DNA of 60,000 nt from Symsagittifera roscoffensis (taxonomy: Eukaryota; Xenacoelomorpha; Acoela; Convolutidae). This document shows positions 39,736 through 50,254 of this stretch, piece after piece. A program made the translations under genes and the position numbers. The notes beneath the pieces are model-generated. The model was given only the letters and a program-made list of their open reading frames with translations, did not search any database and was not told the DNA's origin. The stretch is from positions 71,199,617-71,259,616 of the forward strand of contig NC_087063.1 of NCBI RefSeq assembly GCF_963678635.1. Direction: 5' to 3'. Each line of letters begins with the position of its first letter. Within the stretch, counting starts at the first letter, position 1.

Positions 39736-41877
39736 TCAATTATCCGATTGAAACGTCATCGGACAACCATGTCTTGCTATCCACGTATTGATCAGGTGGT
39801 CGCATGTCTCTTCCGCCGAGGCAGTTATGCAGGGCACGGCCTCTGCATACTTCGTAAAATGATCTATCATGACCAGCACCTGATTATAACCATTGTCTGT
39901 CATGCATATCTTTTGGTGATCTATTTGCACCACCTCGTTGAATTCAAACGACTCGATCGACTGTAAAGGAAATCGCAACTTCCTTGGATCTTTGACCTGC
40001 TGGCATGACAGACATGCTGTTACCCACTTCTCGCATGCCTTTTTCATTCCAGGCCACTCAAAGCGCTTCAGGATCCTCTGATATACTTTGTCGATCCCCT
40101 GATGGCCCATCTGATCATGTGACCTGAATAATAGTTCTGTCTGATAGAGTTGCGGTAACACTATCGCATTATACTTATATAGGACTATGTCTTCCTCCCT
40201 TGTTTTGCAAGCCACAATCCCGTCCATGTTCAAATACAACCTCCCTTCCTTCTGCATGAAGTACTGTCTCAGAATGCGATAACTATCTTCCTCGATGTCC
40301 CCTTTATCGGGAGAACCATTCTCGATCCACCTTTTCAGGTTGCTTGTCATGCGATCATTTCTCTGCGTCCTGAGAAGATCCGAGAGTCTGTATCTCACCT
40401 TCAAGTACCTCTTCATGACCCTCATCTGACTATTCAGCTCATTGGGCTGGTGTGTGTCTTCTTCCATCTTATTCGCCAGCGGCTGTGTTTCTTGCTTGAA
40501 CGGCTGAAGATCAGTCCTGACTACCTCTTTTTGTGGCAACAGACTTATCGAACGTTTCGATACTGCTATTGTCTCCAAATCATCCGCTGCGTTGTCGAAG
40601 ACTCTTTCGCTTGGTATAAGGTAGCGATCACTGTCAAGATCCTGGTACACCTCTCTGTCCAGATCCCTTGCCCGAGTTTCCACTAGTAGTGTGTGGATCG
40701 CTAGTTCGGACAGTTCTGATCCCGAGCTCGAGTTCCTGTCTGAATAGGTGTCAATTCCTGAGTTTTGGGAATTGTCATCTGTTGAAGAGTTTGTGATGGA
40801 GTCTGCACGCTCCTCCAGATCATGTCTGTGCCTTCTTCGCATCCATCTGAACTCCTCGGAAAAAACCTTGTTCTCCAGGTCCTGTTTCTCATCAGGAATT
40901 TTTTCATCTATCTCAGACTCCCCGGACAAACTTTCTTGTCCCGGGTCTTGATCTTGTGCTCGCTGGCTCTTCTCATCATTCGTCTCCCCGGACAAACAAT
41001 CTTGCAGCAGGTTTTGTTCTACCTTCTCACCTTTTTTATCCTGGTCCACAAAAGTGACGGTTTTCCTTCGCGTACTCTTTCCCTGTTCTTTCCGTCCGTA
41101 AGAAGTACTGGTTAAAATCTCGTGGGCTATTGAGGATACTAGTTGCTGAACTATTGTCCTACAATCCCTCTCGTTTTCTTCGTGTTGTCGTCTGGACGTC
41201 ATGATCTTCACCTTCTCACTGACTGTTAGCGATGATACTGCTGCTGTCCACTCGGGGTCATCCCTGGTCACTTCTCTTTCTAACAATCCACCCAACAACC
41301 GCATCACTTGCGGTGTGACCTGCACCGTTTTATCCAATAATGAGAGGCTGTTTATGTTCATGCGAGAGAGTTCTTGCTGGACCAGATTCGAGCGCAGCAA
41401 CAGATCCAAGGGGACCGGGTCCTCCTTGGATAGGATCTTTATCTCGGCTGCTTTCTCTACAGGTAACTCAGGATGCCCTGGAATTGGATGTCCAGATTTA
41501 TCCAACCAGCTCGTTAAGGGAAACGCTTCATAAGTTTCGTTATCCAGAAACGAGAATCCCTCCTTTATCTCTGCCTGATTGGCTTGCTTCTGCTCCAATT
41601 TTTCATAGAACTCAGTTTTCTTGCTGAGGCTATCAGCATTCTGGTGTTTATCACGCATCCTGTGTTCGATTATCATATGGTAGCCATCCAATCTTACTAT
41701 CCATCTACCAATATAACTCTGATGCATCGAGTAGGTCTTCAACCAGGATAAGGCTCTGTTGTCCACGCGTAATTTGAAGGGAGCGCTCCCCAAGTATGTA
41801 CGGTACTTTTCCACGAAAGTGACTACTGCAAAGATTTCTGCTTTTGGTGCGCCATATTTCATCTCTGTGTCACGCAA
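39736..41877 (-). CDS. pol: Element B RNase H, connection and integrase N-half
   Basis: 713 open codons. RNase H C-part: PKAEIFAVVTF (Glu), VDNRALSWLKTY (Asp) and HQNADSLSKK (Asp). There follows a long acidic connection of about 300 residues that includes two copies of the decamer GTCCGGGGAG. Then comes integrase, with the HHCC zinc region (SHDQMGHQG, CLSC), VVQIDHQK carrying the first catalytic Asp, and MTFQSDN carrying the second. It is the best-preserved part of pol in the window and follows RT in the same frame after a single TAG (41929-41931). Confidence 0.9.
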   Translation of the reverse strand: MRDTEMKYGAPKAEIFAVVTFVEKYRTYLGSAPFKLRVDNRALSWLKTYSMHQSYIGRWIVRLDGYHMIIEHRMRDKHQNADSLSKKTEFYEKLEQKQANQAEIKEGFSFLDNETYEAFPLTSWLDKSGHPIPGHPELPVEKAAEIKILSKEDPVPLDLLLRSNLVQQELSRMNINSLSLLDKTVQVTPQVMRLLGGLLEREVTRDDPEWTAAVSSLTVSEKVKIMTSRRQHEENERDCRTIVQQLVSSIAHEILTSTSYGRKEQGKSTRRKTVTFVDQDKKGEKVEQNLLQDCLSGETNDEKSQRAQDQDPGQESLSGESEIDEKIPDEKQDLENKVFSEEFRWMRRRHRHDLEERADSITNSSTDDNSQNSGIDTYSDRNSSSGSELSELAIHTLLVETRARDLDREVYQDLDSDRYLIPSERVFDNAADDLETIAVSKRSISLLPQKEVVRTDLQPFKQETQPLANKMEEDTHQPNELNSQMRVMKRYLKVRYRLSDLLRTQRNDRMTSNLKRWIENGSPDKGDIEEDSYRILRQYFMQKEGRLYLNMDGIVACKTREEDIVLYKYNAIVLPQLYQTELLFRSHDQMGHQGIDKVYQRILKRFEWPGMKKACEKWVTACLSCQQVKDPRKLRFPLQSIESFEFNEVVQIDHQKICMTDNGYNQVLVMIDHFTKYAEAVPCITASAEETCDHLINTWIARHGCPMTFQSDN

Positions 41878-41931
41878 GACCTTGCTGCCGTATGCAATGG
41901 GACGGAGAACCGTTCCTCCATTCCATTCTTG

Positions 41932-43479
41932 CTATTGATGCAATATTCCTGAGATGGCTACTACTGATGCGTCTGTATCAAGAACATACATGCCCTTTTC
42001 TGTAGGCATGCCTTGCACTGCCGCTTCGCACAGTTCCCTCTTTATGTTCTCGAGTGCAACTTGTGCTTCATCGTTCCATTCGAATTTTTTCCCTTTGTTG
42101 CGCATCAGCTTATGCATCGGATACACCTTGTCGGCATATCCTTTTATGAACTCCCGATAGTAATTGGCAAATCCTAGGAAGCTCAGGAGCTGTGTGTCCG
42201 TTCTGGGAGCCTTCCATGTCAACACTGCTTCTACTGCTTCCGTGTCCGGCCTCACACCATGCCTGTCCACCATTCTTCCCAGGTACTTAATCGAATCCCT
42301 AAGGATTTCACATTTCGATGGTTTGCACTTCAAGCCTGCTCTTTTCATGCATCCAAAGACCTCATCGAGCATATCAATGTGGTCCTCCAGGGTTGGTGTC
42401 GCTATGACTATGTCATCCACGTAACACATCACGAGATTCCCGTACTTCTTGGTCACTCTGGTCAAAGCCTGAGCCATCAGTCTTTGAAAAGTGGCCGTTG
42501 CGTTGCAAAAGCCGAAGGGCATCCACTTTCACTGGTACAATCCCAATTCGCACGCGAATCCGGTTTTCTCTCTATCCTTCTTCCGCAGAGGGACCTGCCA
42601 GAAGGCAGAACCCAAGTCCAATGTGGTGAAGAAATTGGCATCACCAAGCTTAGAGAGGCTCTCGTCTATTCGCGGTATCGGGTACGCATCCTTTATCGTT
42701 ACCGCGTTCAAGTAACGAAAGTCGCAACAAAACATAAGCTGTCCCCCTTTCTTTTTCGCCATTACTACCCCGTAAGCCCATGGCAATTTCGAGGGTTCTA
42801 TCATGTCGTATTCAAGCAACATTTCTATTTCCCTTCGGCACGCTTCCGACTTGTGTGGCGTCATTCGTCTTGCGCCTTCCCTATGGGGAACGGCGCCCTC
42901 TTCAAGTTCGGTTTCGTGTTCGACGAAATTACAGCAACCGATATCCGCCTTATGTTTTGAAAATACATCTGCGTTCCGATTTAGGAGGTCCCGCAATTTT
43001 TAGAAATCTCCCTCACCTATTTTCCCTTTTAAATTTTCTATCTCTGGCAAAACCGGTTTGTCAGATTCTAGTTCATATGACAAGGGGCGTTCCGGAAAAT
43101 TCGAGCAGCTCGATGAGCCGTCGTCCGTTTCGGATTTCATTGAAAACAATTTATGAAAAGATTTTAATTCATTAATCCTCTTTAAAATTTTATCTTTGTT
43201 GGCATGATAAGGACAGTCTTTCACATTATGTTTCTTCAAGTTCTGTGTCTCCTCATAGTCGGTACTCATCGGCAAAGCGTAACCAAGCTTCTTTCCACAC
43301 TGGATTGAAACCGTGGCGTCCAGTGTGTTCAATAACACACTGACACACAGTCCGTTTCGCGTTTCCGAGAAGCTCCGGCCTAAAATCACCGAACTCTGAC
43401 TGTTTGGATTCGGTACTAAACAAACCTGTTTACTATCACTTAACGAATTTAAATTTCTCATTGTAAAAATTGCCACCAC
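41932..43479 (-). CDS. pol: Element B reverse transcriptase and start of RNase H, three in-frame stops
   Basis: A single frame (43479 to 41932) interrupted by TAA at 43000-43002 and TGA at 42526-42528, and ended by TAG at 41929. Motifs: SKLPWAYGVVMAKKKGG, CCDFRYLN, FTTLDLGSAFWQ (catalytic Asp kept), PFGFCNATATFQRLM, YVDDIVIATP (active site), YLGRMVDRHGV and FLGFANYYREFI, then VLDTDASVV of RNase H. All catalytic residues are present. The TGA lies exactly where element A also has TGA. Confidence 0.9.
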
Positions 43480-44339
43480 AGCTTGTCCTGGCTGTAGTTT
43501 TACTTTTCTATCTAAAAAATTGGTACCTTGTTTTCGTCTGTTATTATCCTATTAATTGGTTTCTTAACATATTTCCGGTCCGGGTTTCTAATCCGTATCA
43601 GACCGTTGTTCAAGTCAATCATCACGTCAAAATTCCTGACAAAATCTCTGCCCAAGATGAATTGGTCGGCGTCGTCCAATTTCTCTACCACCAGGAAGCT
43701 CATCCAAAGATCCCGTCCTCCCATGTGGAGGACCGTTATTGGTGTTCTTCCGGCTACGTAAATGACTCCTCGATTGGCGGCGGCCAGTCGGAGATTCGTT
43801 GGAATTAGATCTTCCCTCGTGAAGCCCATTCTTTCCCAAAATTTTATCGGCAACACACTCACTACCGCTCCTGTGTCCAGAAGCCCTATGACTCCGATTT
43901 TCGTTCCGTTGGTGTCGAGCAGATGTGCGGTCACATCTGCTTCATACCCAATGTGTACTGCATCTTGTTCCATCATGGCGTCATGGCCTCTCCTGCGGAC
44001 CTTGAGTTCCTCCTCACCCAAATAGATCTGCCCCAGTTGGTCATCATCTGTTGTTACATAAGTCCTAGTGTAGATACTGATTCCATCCACGTTCAGCATC
44101 ACTTGATACGGCCCATAGACCTCCAGGTAGCGTCCATGAAGTTTCTTCATGCGAGGGCCACCCGTTGTTAGTAGTGCTCGCACAGCTCTCGACTCAGTGC
44201 GTGGCTCCACCTGCCTCAGATAATCTGCATATGTGTCCAAATGCATCAAAGTGAACTCGGATGGTTCGCTCAGATTTCTGATTACCTGATGTCCGGCCAC
44301 TGAGATTATCGACTGTATCTTGCTTCCTTGTGGCACCAT
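43480..44339 (-). CDS. pol: Element B aspartic protease
   Basis: The frame 44339-43512 has GVIGLLDTGAVVSVLP (active site), WMSFLVVEKLDDADQF and FILGRDFVRNFDV, a complete retropepsin. It ends in TAG after a T6 run; the RT-linker frame overlaps at that run, one base back. It cleaves Gag-Pol. The upstream part (SEFTLMHLDTYADYLR) is conserved with A and may be an N-terminal extension. Confidence 0.85.
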
Positions 44340-44737
44340 GCCGAACCTCTGACCGGAATCACATTAAGTTTCATGCTCAAACTGCTTGGTGCTTTAGTCT
44401 CCTCGACCTCCGTTGCTTCGAAGGTATTCAGTTGCTCCTGTAGTTTCTCATTCTCCAGTTCGAGTTTCACTTTTTGTTCGATCTCTTTCGTCGCCAGTTC
44501 CTGCTGCACTCTATTTAGAGCATCCCTCGCGGCTACCCTATCATCAATCTTAAAGTCATCGGCCGCAGTTGCTGGTTCCGGTTCACGTGTCTCTTCTGTT
44601 ACCGCTTGCATTTTCTCTGCCGCCAGCTCTTGAGGTTTATCTTTTCTGCGTGCCTCCGCTTCACTCAACAGGCGAGCCTTGCCGGCTTTCACTCCTGACA
44701 AAGCTTCTTCATGCCTTGGATGCTTGATGTCTGCCAC
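44306..44737 (-). CDS. gag: Element B nucleocapsid-protease linker
   Basis: 143 codons, charged and helical (QQELATKEIEQKVKLELENEK). It continues the zinc-knuckle frame after a TGA (44744-44746) that stands where A has a Trp codon. It overlaps the start of the protease frame by 34 nt. Confidence 0.65.
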   Translation of the reverse strand: MADIKHPRHEEALSGVKAGKARLLSEAEARRKDKPQELAAEKMQAVTEETREPEPATAADDFKIDDRVAARDALNRVQQELATKEIEQKVKLELENEKLQEQLNTFEATEVEETKAPSSLSMKLNVIPVRGSAWCHKEARYSR

Positions 44738-44743
44738 TGCATC

Positions 44744-45025
44744 TCAGAATTGCGGACAATCTGATTTAAAATGACCTTCCAAGTTGCAAAAGAAACACCT
44801 CGGGCCGAATTTCGCAATTCCTCCTCTCATGAAATCCTCATGGTCCAATTCTGACGCATCTTCGTCCTCGAGGCTAAAGCCTATTGCTTTCATGCCTTGT
44901 TTGTAAGTTGGGCATGCTGACACATGATGGTCCGTTGCACTGCAATTGGCACAAGAGCGTCTCTTGTCCATATCATCCCTCGGTTTGTACCAATTGTTCC
45001 CTTGGTTTGCTGTTAAAATTGCCAT
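44744..45025 (-). CDS. gag: Element B nucleocapsid, two CCHC zinc knuckles
   Basis: CANCSATDHHVSAC and CFFCNLEGHFKSDC are both perfect C-x2-C-x4-H-x4-C knuckles, as in A. They bind nucleic acid in packaging and as chaperone. The frame is shifted by one relative to the capsid tail upstream. Confidence 0.85.
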   Translation of the reverse strand: MAILTANQGNNWYKPRDDMDKRRSCANCSATDHHVSACPTYKQGMKAIGFSLEDEDASELDHEDFMRGGIAKFGPRCFFCNLEGHFKSDCPQF

Positions 45026-45332
45026 AATTGTTCTTGTAGTATCCAGATCTCGAAGGAGGTTTCAACAAAAGATACTCTTTTGACTTGAGCCTCAACTCCT
45101 CTGGTGTTGGCGCATTGGTTGATAGTGGTGTGTAATGCATTGCTAGCATTGTTCGAAGTTCATCATTCTTCACACCATCGATGAATTTTGAGGCTACTGC
45201 CAGGTGCATCCTTCGGTTTGACTCATCCGGTTGGCTGCGTCTTCTCAGCATTTCCAAGTCATCGAGAAACTTGTCTATCGTTTCATCTTCTCGTTGCCTC
45301 CGTTTCTCGAAGCGCATCATTGCTTGGTCCAA
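44973..45332 (-). pseudogene. gag: Element B Gag, capsid C-terminal part
   Basis: MMRFEKRRQREDETIDKFLDD through SKFIDGVKNDELRTMLA matches A 5265-5460. One-base shifts separate it from the Gag frame before (near 45407 and 45320) and the nucleocapsid after. Confidence 0.75.
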
Positions 45333-45404
45333 AACGGTTTAACAAGATTTCGAAGATTTTCTCGGCTGTGTCACTCTGATATTGCTTCTTGGCCCTGACA
45401 CAGT

Positions 45405-46862
45405 TCAGGGCTGTCCTTCCAAGTTACTAGTGAGCGCACTGCATTCCTGTCTCTCCGACAAGTCTTCTTCCTCGAAATGCAGTTTCATTACCTCTATCCA
45501 GGTATCAATACAGCCATCAGATTCGTCTTTATAGCATCTTGGTTTCTTAGAGACTCTTCTGGACTTCTCACTGCGTTCATTGGTCCTGGATAACCTTGTA
45601 AGGAATGTCTCCAAAGACCTGTTTAGGGGTTCAAAGGCTGTGGCCATTGCCGTAGCATCCCTTGAGTGCCCCGCCTGAGTGTCCTCACACCTTGTCAAAG
45701 GCTCTGTATTCGGTGCATCCCTGCAATCCAAATCGCCGTGAGTGTTTCCCCCTTGGCCCACATGACTCCTCCCCGGGTTTGCATGCCCTATGTTACCGGA
45801 ATCACTTCTCCCAGTCGCATGTGTGTCTTGCGTTGGTCGTTCATTAGAGGTCTCTCTGTTCCCCGTTGAACTTGCTCTACTGTTCGGGCCCCATGTTCTA
45901 TTATCCCTTGTGGCATAGCCTGATGAACTGCCCCTGCCTCTAGTGGATCCATATGTCCTCCTCTTTTGATGTTCATTGAAGATCACCTTCGGCTCCCTGC
46001 TGGGACCCCCCGAGTTCGGTTCCCCTATTTTTGGTCCACTCTTGCTGCTTAGTAGCCCGTCCAACCTATCCATGATAGCCTGAGTTCGCCTCTCCATCAT
46101 CGCGTCTATCTTTGTGTCAAGAGTCCCAAGAGACTGCTCTTGCTGAATTCTTAACTTCTCCATGTCGTCTCTTAAGCGTAACTCTCTCTGTTCCGCTTCT
46201 CTTGTCATTCGCGACAAGTTCTTTGCTATATGCTCGTCCGTTCTTTCTTTCAAGCGTTTTTCGCTCCTACCAACTTCTTGTCTATTGTGGTTTATTTCTT
46301 CCCGCAGACTTTCTCTTTCAATGTGAACTGCTCTTTCTAGTTCACTCATTTTTATGGACATCTGTTCATGTTGTTCTCCTAAACTGTCCACTATGTTGTT
46401 CAAGGCTTCTTCTAGTGCTGTCTCGTTATCCACGAGTGGCGTCACTAGTGGCGGTGTAACCCTGTCGGTCCCAGGTAGCTTCGTGCTGGTCGAGATTCGG
46501 GCCTTGACTCTCTGCCTCGACGTCTTTTCATTATCCACCTCGGGGTCCGCCAATGCGTTGCCTAGCCCTCTGTTTCTACTCTCCACAGTTTGCGGCTCTG
46601 AATTTGTCATAATCGCGAAGCCTCTCGACTGGCCCGGTGTGTTTACCTCTTTGCTTATTGTTCTCACCACACCAAATTTCTCCATGGTTCCAGTCTCTCT
46701 TTCGACGTATGCCTCATTCTCCTGGGTCGAACTATTGAGGCTGACTTGAGACCCAAAGTCCACTTGCTCTTCTTCGTCGTCCTCCTCCTCCTGGGATTCA
46801 CCTTCATTTCCTGTGCCCCCTCCCATGATGAATGGAAAGAGGTTTCCTAAGGTGTTCCTCAT
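45405..46862 (-). CDS. gag: Element B Gag, main ORF (coiled coil and capsid)
   Basis: ATG 46862, 485 codons. The N-part is acidic (EEEDDEEEQVDFG). Residues about 145-275 form a coiled coil. A Gly/Ser/Arg-rich linker follows (GSTRGRGSSSG), then a capsid-like end (DESDGCIDTWIEVMKLH). Its ATG overlaps the stop of the preceding ORF as ATGA, a stop-start arrangement suited to reinitiation. It ends at TGA near 45405 where capsid homology shifts frame by one. The first 60% is duplicated at 49098-49787. Confidence 0.75.
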   Translation of the reverse strand: MRNTLGNLFPFIMGGGTGNEGESQEEEDDEEEQVDFGSQVSLNSSTQENEAYVERETGTMEKFGVVRTISKEVNTPGQSRGFAIMTNSEPQTVESRNRGLGNALADPEVDNEKTSRQRVKARISTSTKLPGTDRVTPPLVTPLVDNETALEEALNNIVDSLGEQHEQMSIKMSELERAVHIERESLREEINHNRQEVGRSEKRLKERTDEHIAKNLSRMTREAEQRELRLRDDMEKLRIQQEQSLGTLDTKIDAMMERRTQAIMDRLDGLLSSKSGPKIGEPNSGGPSREPKVIFNEHQKRRTYGSTRGRGSSSGYATRDNRTWGPNSRASSTGNRETSNERPTQDTHATGRSDSGNIGHANPGRSHVGQGGNTHGDLDCRDAPNTEPLTRCEDTQAGHSRDATAMATAFEPLNRSLETFLTRLSRTNERSEKSRRVSKKPRCYKDESDGCIDTWIEVMKLHFEEEDLSERQECSALTSNLEGQP

Positions 46863-47329
46863 TCTTTCTGAGAACGATGATGTAATGTTTGTTTCTCAGT
46901 CCCGCCTGCCATCATAGTGTTGTCTGTTGGAGACCTTCTAGTTGCCACAATTTCAGTTGAAATGTCGGACAGTTCCGACATCTCCTCTCGATCTACTGTC
47001 CCAGTGGAAGTGGCAAAATCATGGCCTTGTTCTACCGGAGTAGATTCACTCGCCAGCCTTCTGCCTCTCCCTTCCAGTCCATCTACTTCCTGGTTGTCAT
47101 TCATGGCCTGAACTGTATTGACCTCCACTTCCAACTTTTCTTTTCTCTCTTCTGAGGTCTTCTGACTCCTCGTTTCAACCATTCTGCCTGAAACCGTCTC
47201 CCCTTTGCCGGTCCGGGCTCGTTTGATCCAATCCACAAAAGGATCGGTCATTGTTTTTCTTTGCTTTTTAGGTATGATTCTTCTAGAGCTATTTCCTCGT
47301 TTAGGTATCCTTGACTTGTCTAGACTCAT
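46859..47329 (-). CDS. gag: Element B Gag, first ORF
   Basis: I place the start at ATG 47329 (MSLDKSRIPKRG), two codons inside the longest frame, which begins with TTG. 156 codons, strongly basic at the start (RRIIPKKQRK) and acidic later, no known domain. Its TGA overlaps the next ATG. A second copy lies at 49784-50254. A basic N-terminus could bind RNA or serve as a nuclear signal. Confidence 0.65.
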   Translation of the reverse strand: MSLDKSRIPKRGNSSRRIIPKKQRKTMTDPFVDWIKRARTGKGETVSGRMVETRSQKTSEERKEKLEVEVNTVQAMNDNQEVDGLEGRGRRLASESTPVEQGHDFATSTGTVDREEMSELSDISTEIVATRRSPTDNTMMAGGTEKQTLHHRSQKE

Positions 47330-48075
47330 TCTCAATTTGTCACTTCTTAATGCCTATACACTTAATTCGATTGCTAGTGACCTTATAATTTGACTTCCAA
47401 TAATAATGACACAACACAATAATTTTCACAAGATTCTATAAAATAGTGACCACGAATCCCAGTATGTTATCAGAGTACAGTTTGTTTATAATTTATTCAC
47501 ACTAACCGATTATCGGTCGTAAGATTTGAGAACTAGCACAATATGATGTTATCAGTCAATTTAAAAGATAGTGTACTCACTACCCAATCAAGCACAAATT
47601 ATGTTGATTTAAAATCAAAAACAAAAAAAAATATGTAATGACAGAATATGAATACCTCTATAAAAAAACGTATGTGTATTGTACTTTTAGTCGGTCGCAG
47701 TACAATAGTCGAACTTGCTTTTTAAAGAAGAAGCTTTCCCTGCTCGGTGCTGCACCAAACAGACAAAACCTTGAAGGCAGTAATTTTCTCAAGTGGGCGT
47801 CTATTGCACCCACCGAGTACTGTGTTACCTATCTGCCTTCGGACTGCCCGAGCTAGACCTTCTACAATCCTCAGGGCAGTCACTTTTCACAAAAACGCTC
47901 TTTTTAGTTTAGACTTAGTATCGCGTATATCTGAGTTCGGACCTGTTTTGTTTTGGTCTGGTTTTTTTGAAAGGCAAGTTACCAGTGCAGTCACCGATTC
48001 CTAGCTTGTCTGCTAATAACCTAATACCTCTCACTTTAGTCTATCTTCCGTTTACCTAAGTCCTTTAATAAAATA
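47330..48075 (-). other. Element B leader, proximal part
   Basis: AT-rich, no supported ORF; small frames on the opposite strand (47638-48004) occur twice because of the duplication and look like chance. Confidence 0.45.
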
Positions 48076-48345
48076 ATACCCCTCCGGATTAGAAAAAAAT
48101 AGGACCCTTCCGGACTAACACAATTTAGACCCCTCCGGATTGGGACCCCTCTGAGTTAGTAAATATAAGACCCCTCCGGATTGGGATCCCTCCGAATTAG
48201 CAAATATAAGACCCCTCCGGATTCGGACCCCTCCTAATTTGAAAAAAAAAATTTGACCCCTCCGGATTGGGAGCCCTCTGGTTTGAAAAAGTAGCTTTTC
48301 GGAGATTTCCTTCTTTCAACCTATACCCCTCCGGATACGTTCTCC
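48076..48345. repeat. Degenerate CCCTCCGGATT array, unit 1
   Basis: About eight matches to (A/G)CCC(C/T)TCCGGATT spaced 15-45 bp, with further ones near 48408 and 48965. The same array is present in unit 2 (51000-51270) and single motifs recur near 52365, 52600, 52630 and in the B LTRs (27838, 53217). It is arranged as a cluster of binding sites. Confidence 0.8.
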
Positions 48346-49017
48346 GATGCAATTTTGCTTTTTCAATTAACTAGGAAGGGTATGTAATGCCTTCCTAGAC
48401 CCTTCCGGATTGAAGTTAAGCCTCTTATTTGACAATTCACGCTAACGGTGAAGGGTCTTATCGTTAGCCTAACTTCGGTTCGATTAAGGTTTTTCTGTGC
48501 CTTTAGCCTTCCCTTTTCGTCTAGAACAGCCTAAAGTTACTTTACTCAACCGCTATTACCTTTTGGTAGGGGTGTAAGCGCTTTTCTAAAAAACATTATA
48601 AAACGTGAAGGGTCTACCCTCCCAAATTGGTGAATTTGCTAAAAACAATCTCAAAAAACTTTCACGCCTACTTTTTCGAAAAACATTTGTCTTATCAGTA
48701 AGTTCAGCTAATTTCTGATCTATTGGTACCAAGATCAACTGGATATGCCAAGTAGTTCCGAAGTTATTAACCAAAAGGTCTTTTTTCTAAAGTCAAAAAA
48801 TTTGTCTCTTATAGGTTCCGCCTAACTTTTTCCGCAATTCTGTTCTTTTCGACCTAAAAATTATTGATCCGAGCTCAGCAGGCCTACACTCTTCTAGTTC
48901 AATGCAAAAGACCCAATCTAAAACGCTTTAGTTGAAAAAATTTGCGAAAAACTATGCTACCTGTACCCCTCCAGATTGATGAATCCACCAAATCAAACAC
49001 GTTAAGTTCGATTTCTC
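48346..49017 (-). other. Element B leader, distal part of unit 1
   Basis: AT-rich with no gene seen. It ends at the duplication junction. Confidence 0.4.
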
Positions 49018-49097
49018 ATCGCGTCTATCTTTGTGTCAAGAGTCCCAAGAGACTGCTCTTGCTGAATTCTTAACTTCTCCATGTCGTCTCTTAAGCG

Positions 49098-49787
49098 TTA
49101 CTCTCTCTGTTCCGCTTCTCTTGTCATTCGCGACAAGTTCTTTGCTATATGCTCGTCCGTTCTTTCTTTCAAGCGTTTTTCGCTCCTACCAACTTCTTGT
49201 CTATTGCGGTTTATTTCTTCCCGCAGACTTTCTCTTTCAATGTGAACTGCTCTTTCTAGTTCACTCATTTTTATGGACATCTGTTCATGTTGTTCTCCTA
49301 AACTGTCCACTATGTTGTTCAAGGCTTCTTCTAGTGCTGTCTCGTTATCCACGAGTGGCGTCACTAGTGGCGGTGTAACCCTGTCGGTCCCAGGTAGCTT
49401 CGTGCTGGTCGAGATTCGGGCCTTGACTCTCTGCCTCGACGTCTTTTCATTATCCACCTCGGGGTCCGCCAATGCGTTGCCTAGCCCTCTGTTTCTACTC
49501 TCCACAGTTTGCGGCTCTGAATTTGTCATAATCGCGAAGCCTCTCGACTGGCCCGGTGTGTTTACCTCTTTGCTTATTGTTCTCACCACACCAAATTTCT
49601 CCATGGTTCCAGTCTCTCTTTCGACGTATGCCTCATTCTCCTGGGTCGAACTATTGAGGCTGACTTGAGACCCAAAGTCCACTTGCTCTTCTTCGTCGTC
49701 CTCCTCCTCCTGGGATTCACCTTCATTTCCTGTGCCCCCTCCCATGGTGAATGGAAAGAGGTTTCCTAAGGTGAAGGTGTTCCTCAT
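49098..49787 (-). pseudogene. gag: Duplicated truncated Gag main ORF (element B)
   Basis: 229 codons equal to the N-half of 45405-46862, with a two-residue insertion near the start. It ends at a TAA from a single change (TTA to TAA) about 25 codons before the duplication junction. If translated it would give a Gag lacking capsid and zinc knuckles. Confidence 0.8.
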
Positions 49788-50254
49788 TCTTTCTGAGAAC
49801 GATGATGTAATGTTTGTTTCTCAGTCCCGCCTGCCATCATAGTGTTGTCTGTTGGAGACCTTCTAGTTGCCACAATTTCAGTTGAAATGTCGGACAGTTC
49901 CGACATCTCCTCTCGATCTACTGTCCCAGTGGAAGTGGCAAAAATATGGCCTTGTTCTACCGGAGTAGATTCACTCGCCAGCCTTCTGCCTCTCCCTTCC
50001 AGTCCATCTACTTCCTGGTTGTCATTCATGGCCTGAACTGTTTTGACCTCCACTTCCAACATTTCTTTTCTCTCTTCTGAGGTCTTCTGACTCCTCGTTT
50101 CAACCATTCTGCCTGAAACCGTCTCCCCTTTGCCGGTCCGGGCTCGTTTGATCCAATCCACAAAAGGATCGGTCATTGTTTTTCTTTGCTTTTTAGGTAT
50201 GATTCTTCTAGAGCTATTTCCTCGTTTAGGTATCCTTGACTTGTCTAGACTCAT
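49784..50254 (-). pseudogene. gag: Duplicated first Gag ORF (element B)
   Basis: Same as 46859-47329 with about four amino-acid changes and the same ATGA overlap. It is complete, so this copy and not the inner one would be the first ORF on the genomic RNA. Confidence 0.75.

Larger units (their letters stand above)
46097..49017. repeat. Tandem duplication, unit 1 (leader plus gag start)
   Basis: About 2.92 kb repeated directly at 49018-51942, from the gag coiled coil (ATCGCGTCTATC) to the leader (GTTCGATTTCTC). The units differ by a few substitutions and small indels, so the event is recent. Confidence 0.95.

Noticed and set aside
47638-48004. Small + strand ORFs in the B leader (72 and 85 codons), also at 50563-50929
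   Set aside because: Present twice only through the tandem duplication; on the antisense strand and without recognisable features.
48076-48345. CRISPR array
   Set aside because: Motif spacing is irregular, the motif is short and degenerate, and the context is a eukaryotic retrotransposon leader.
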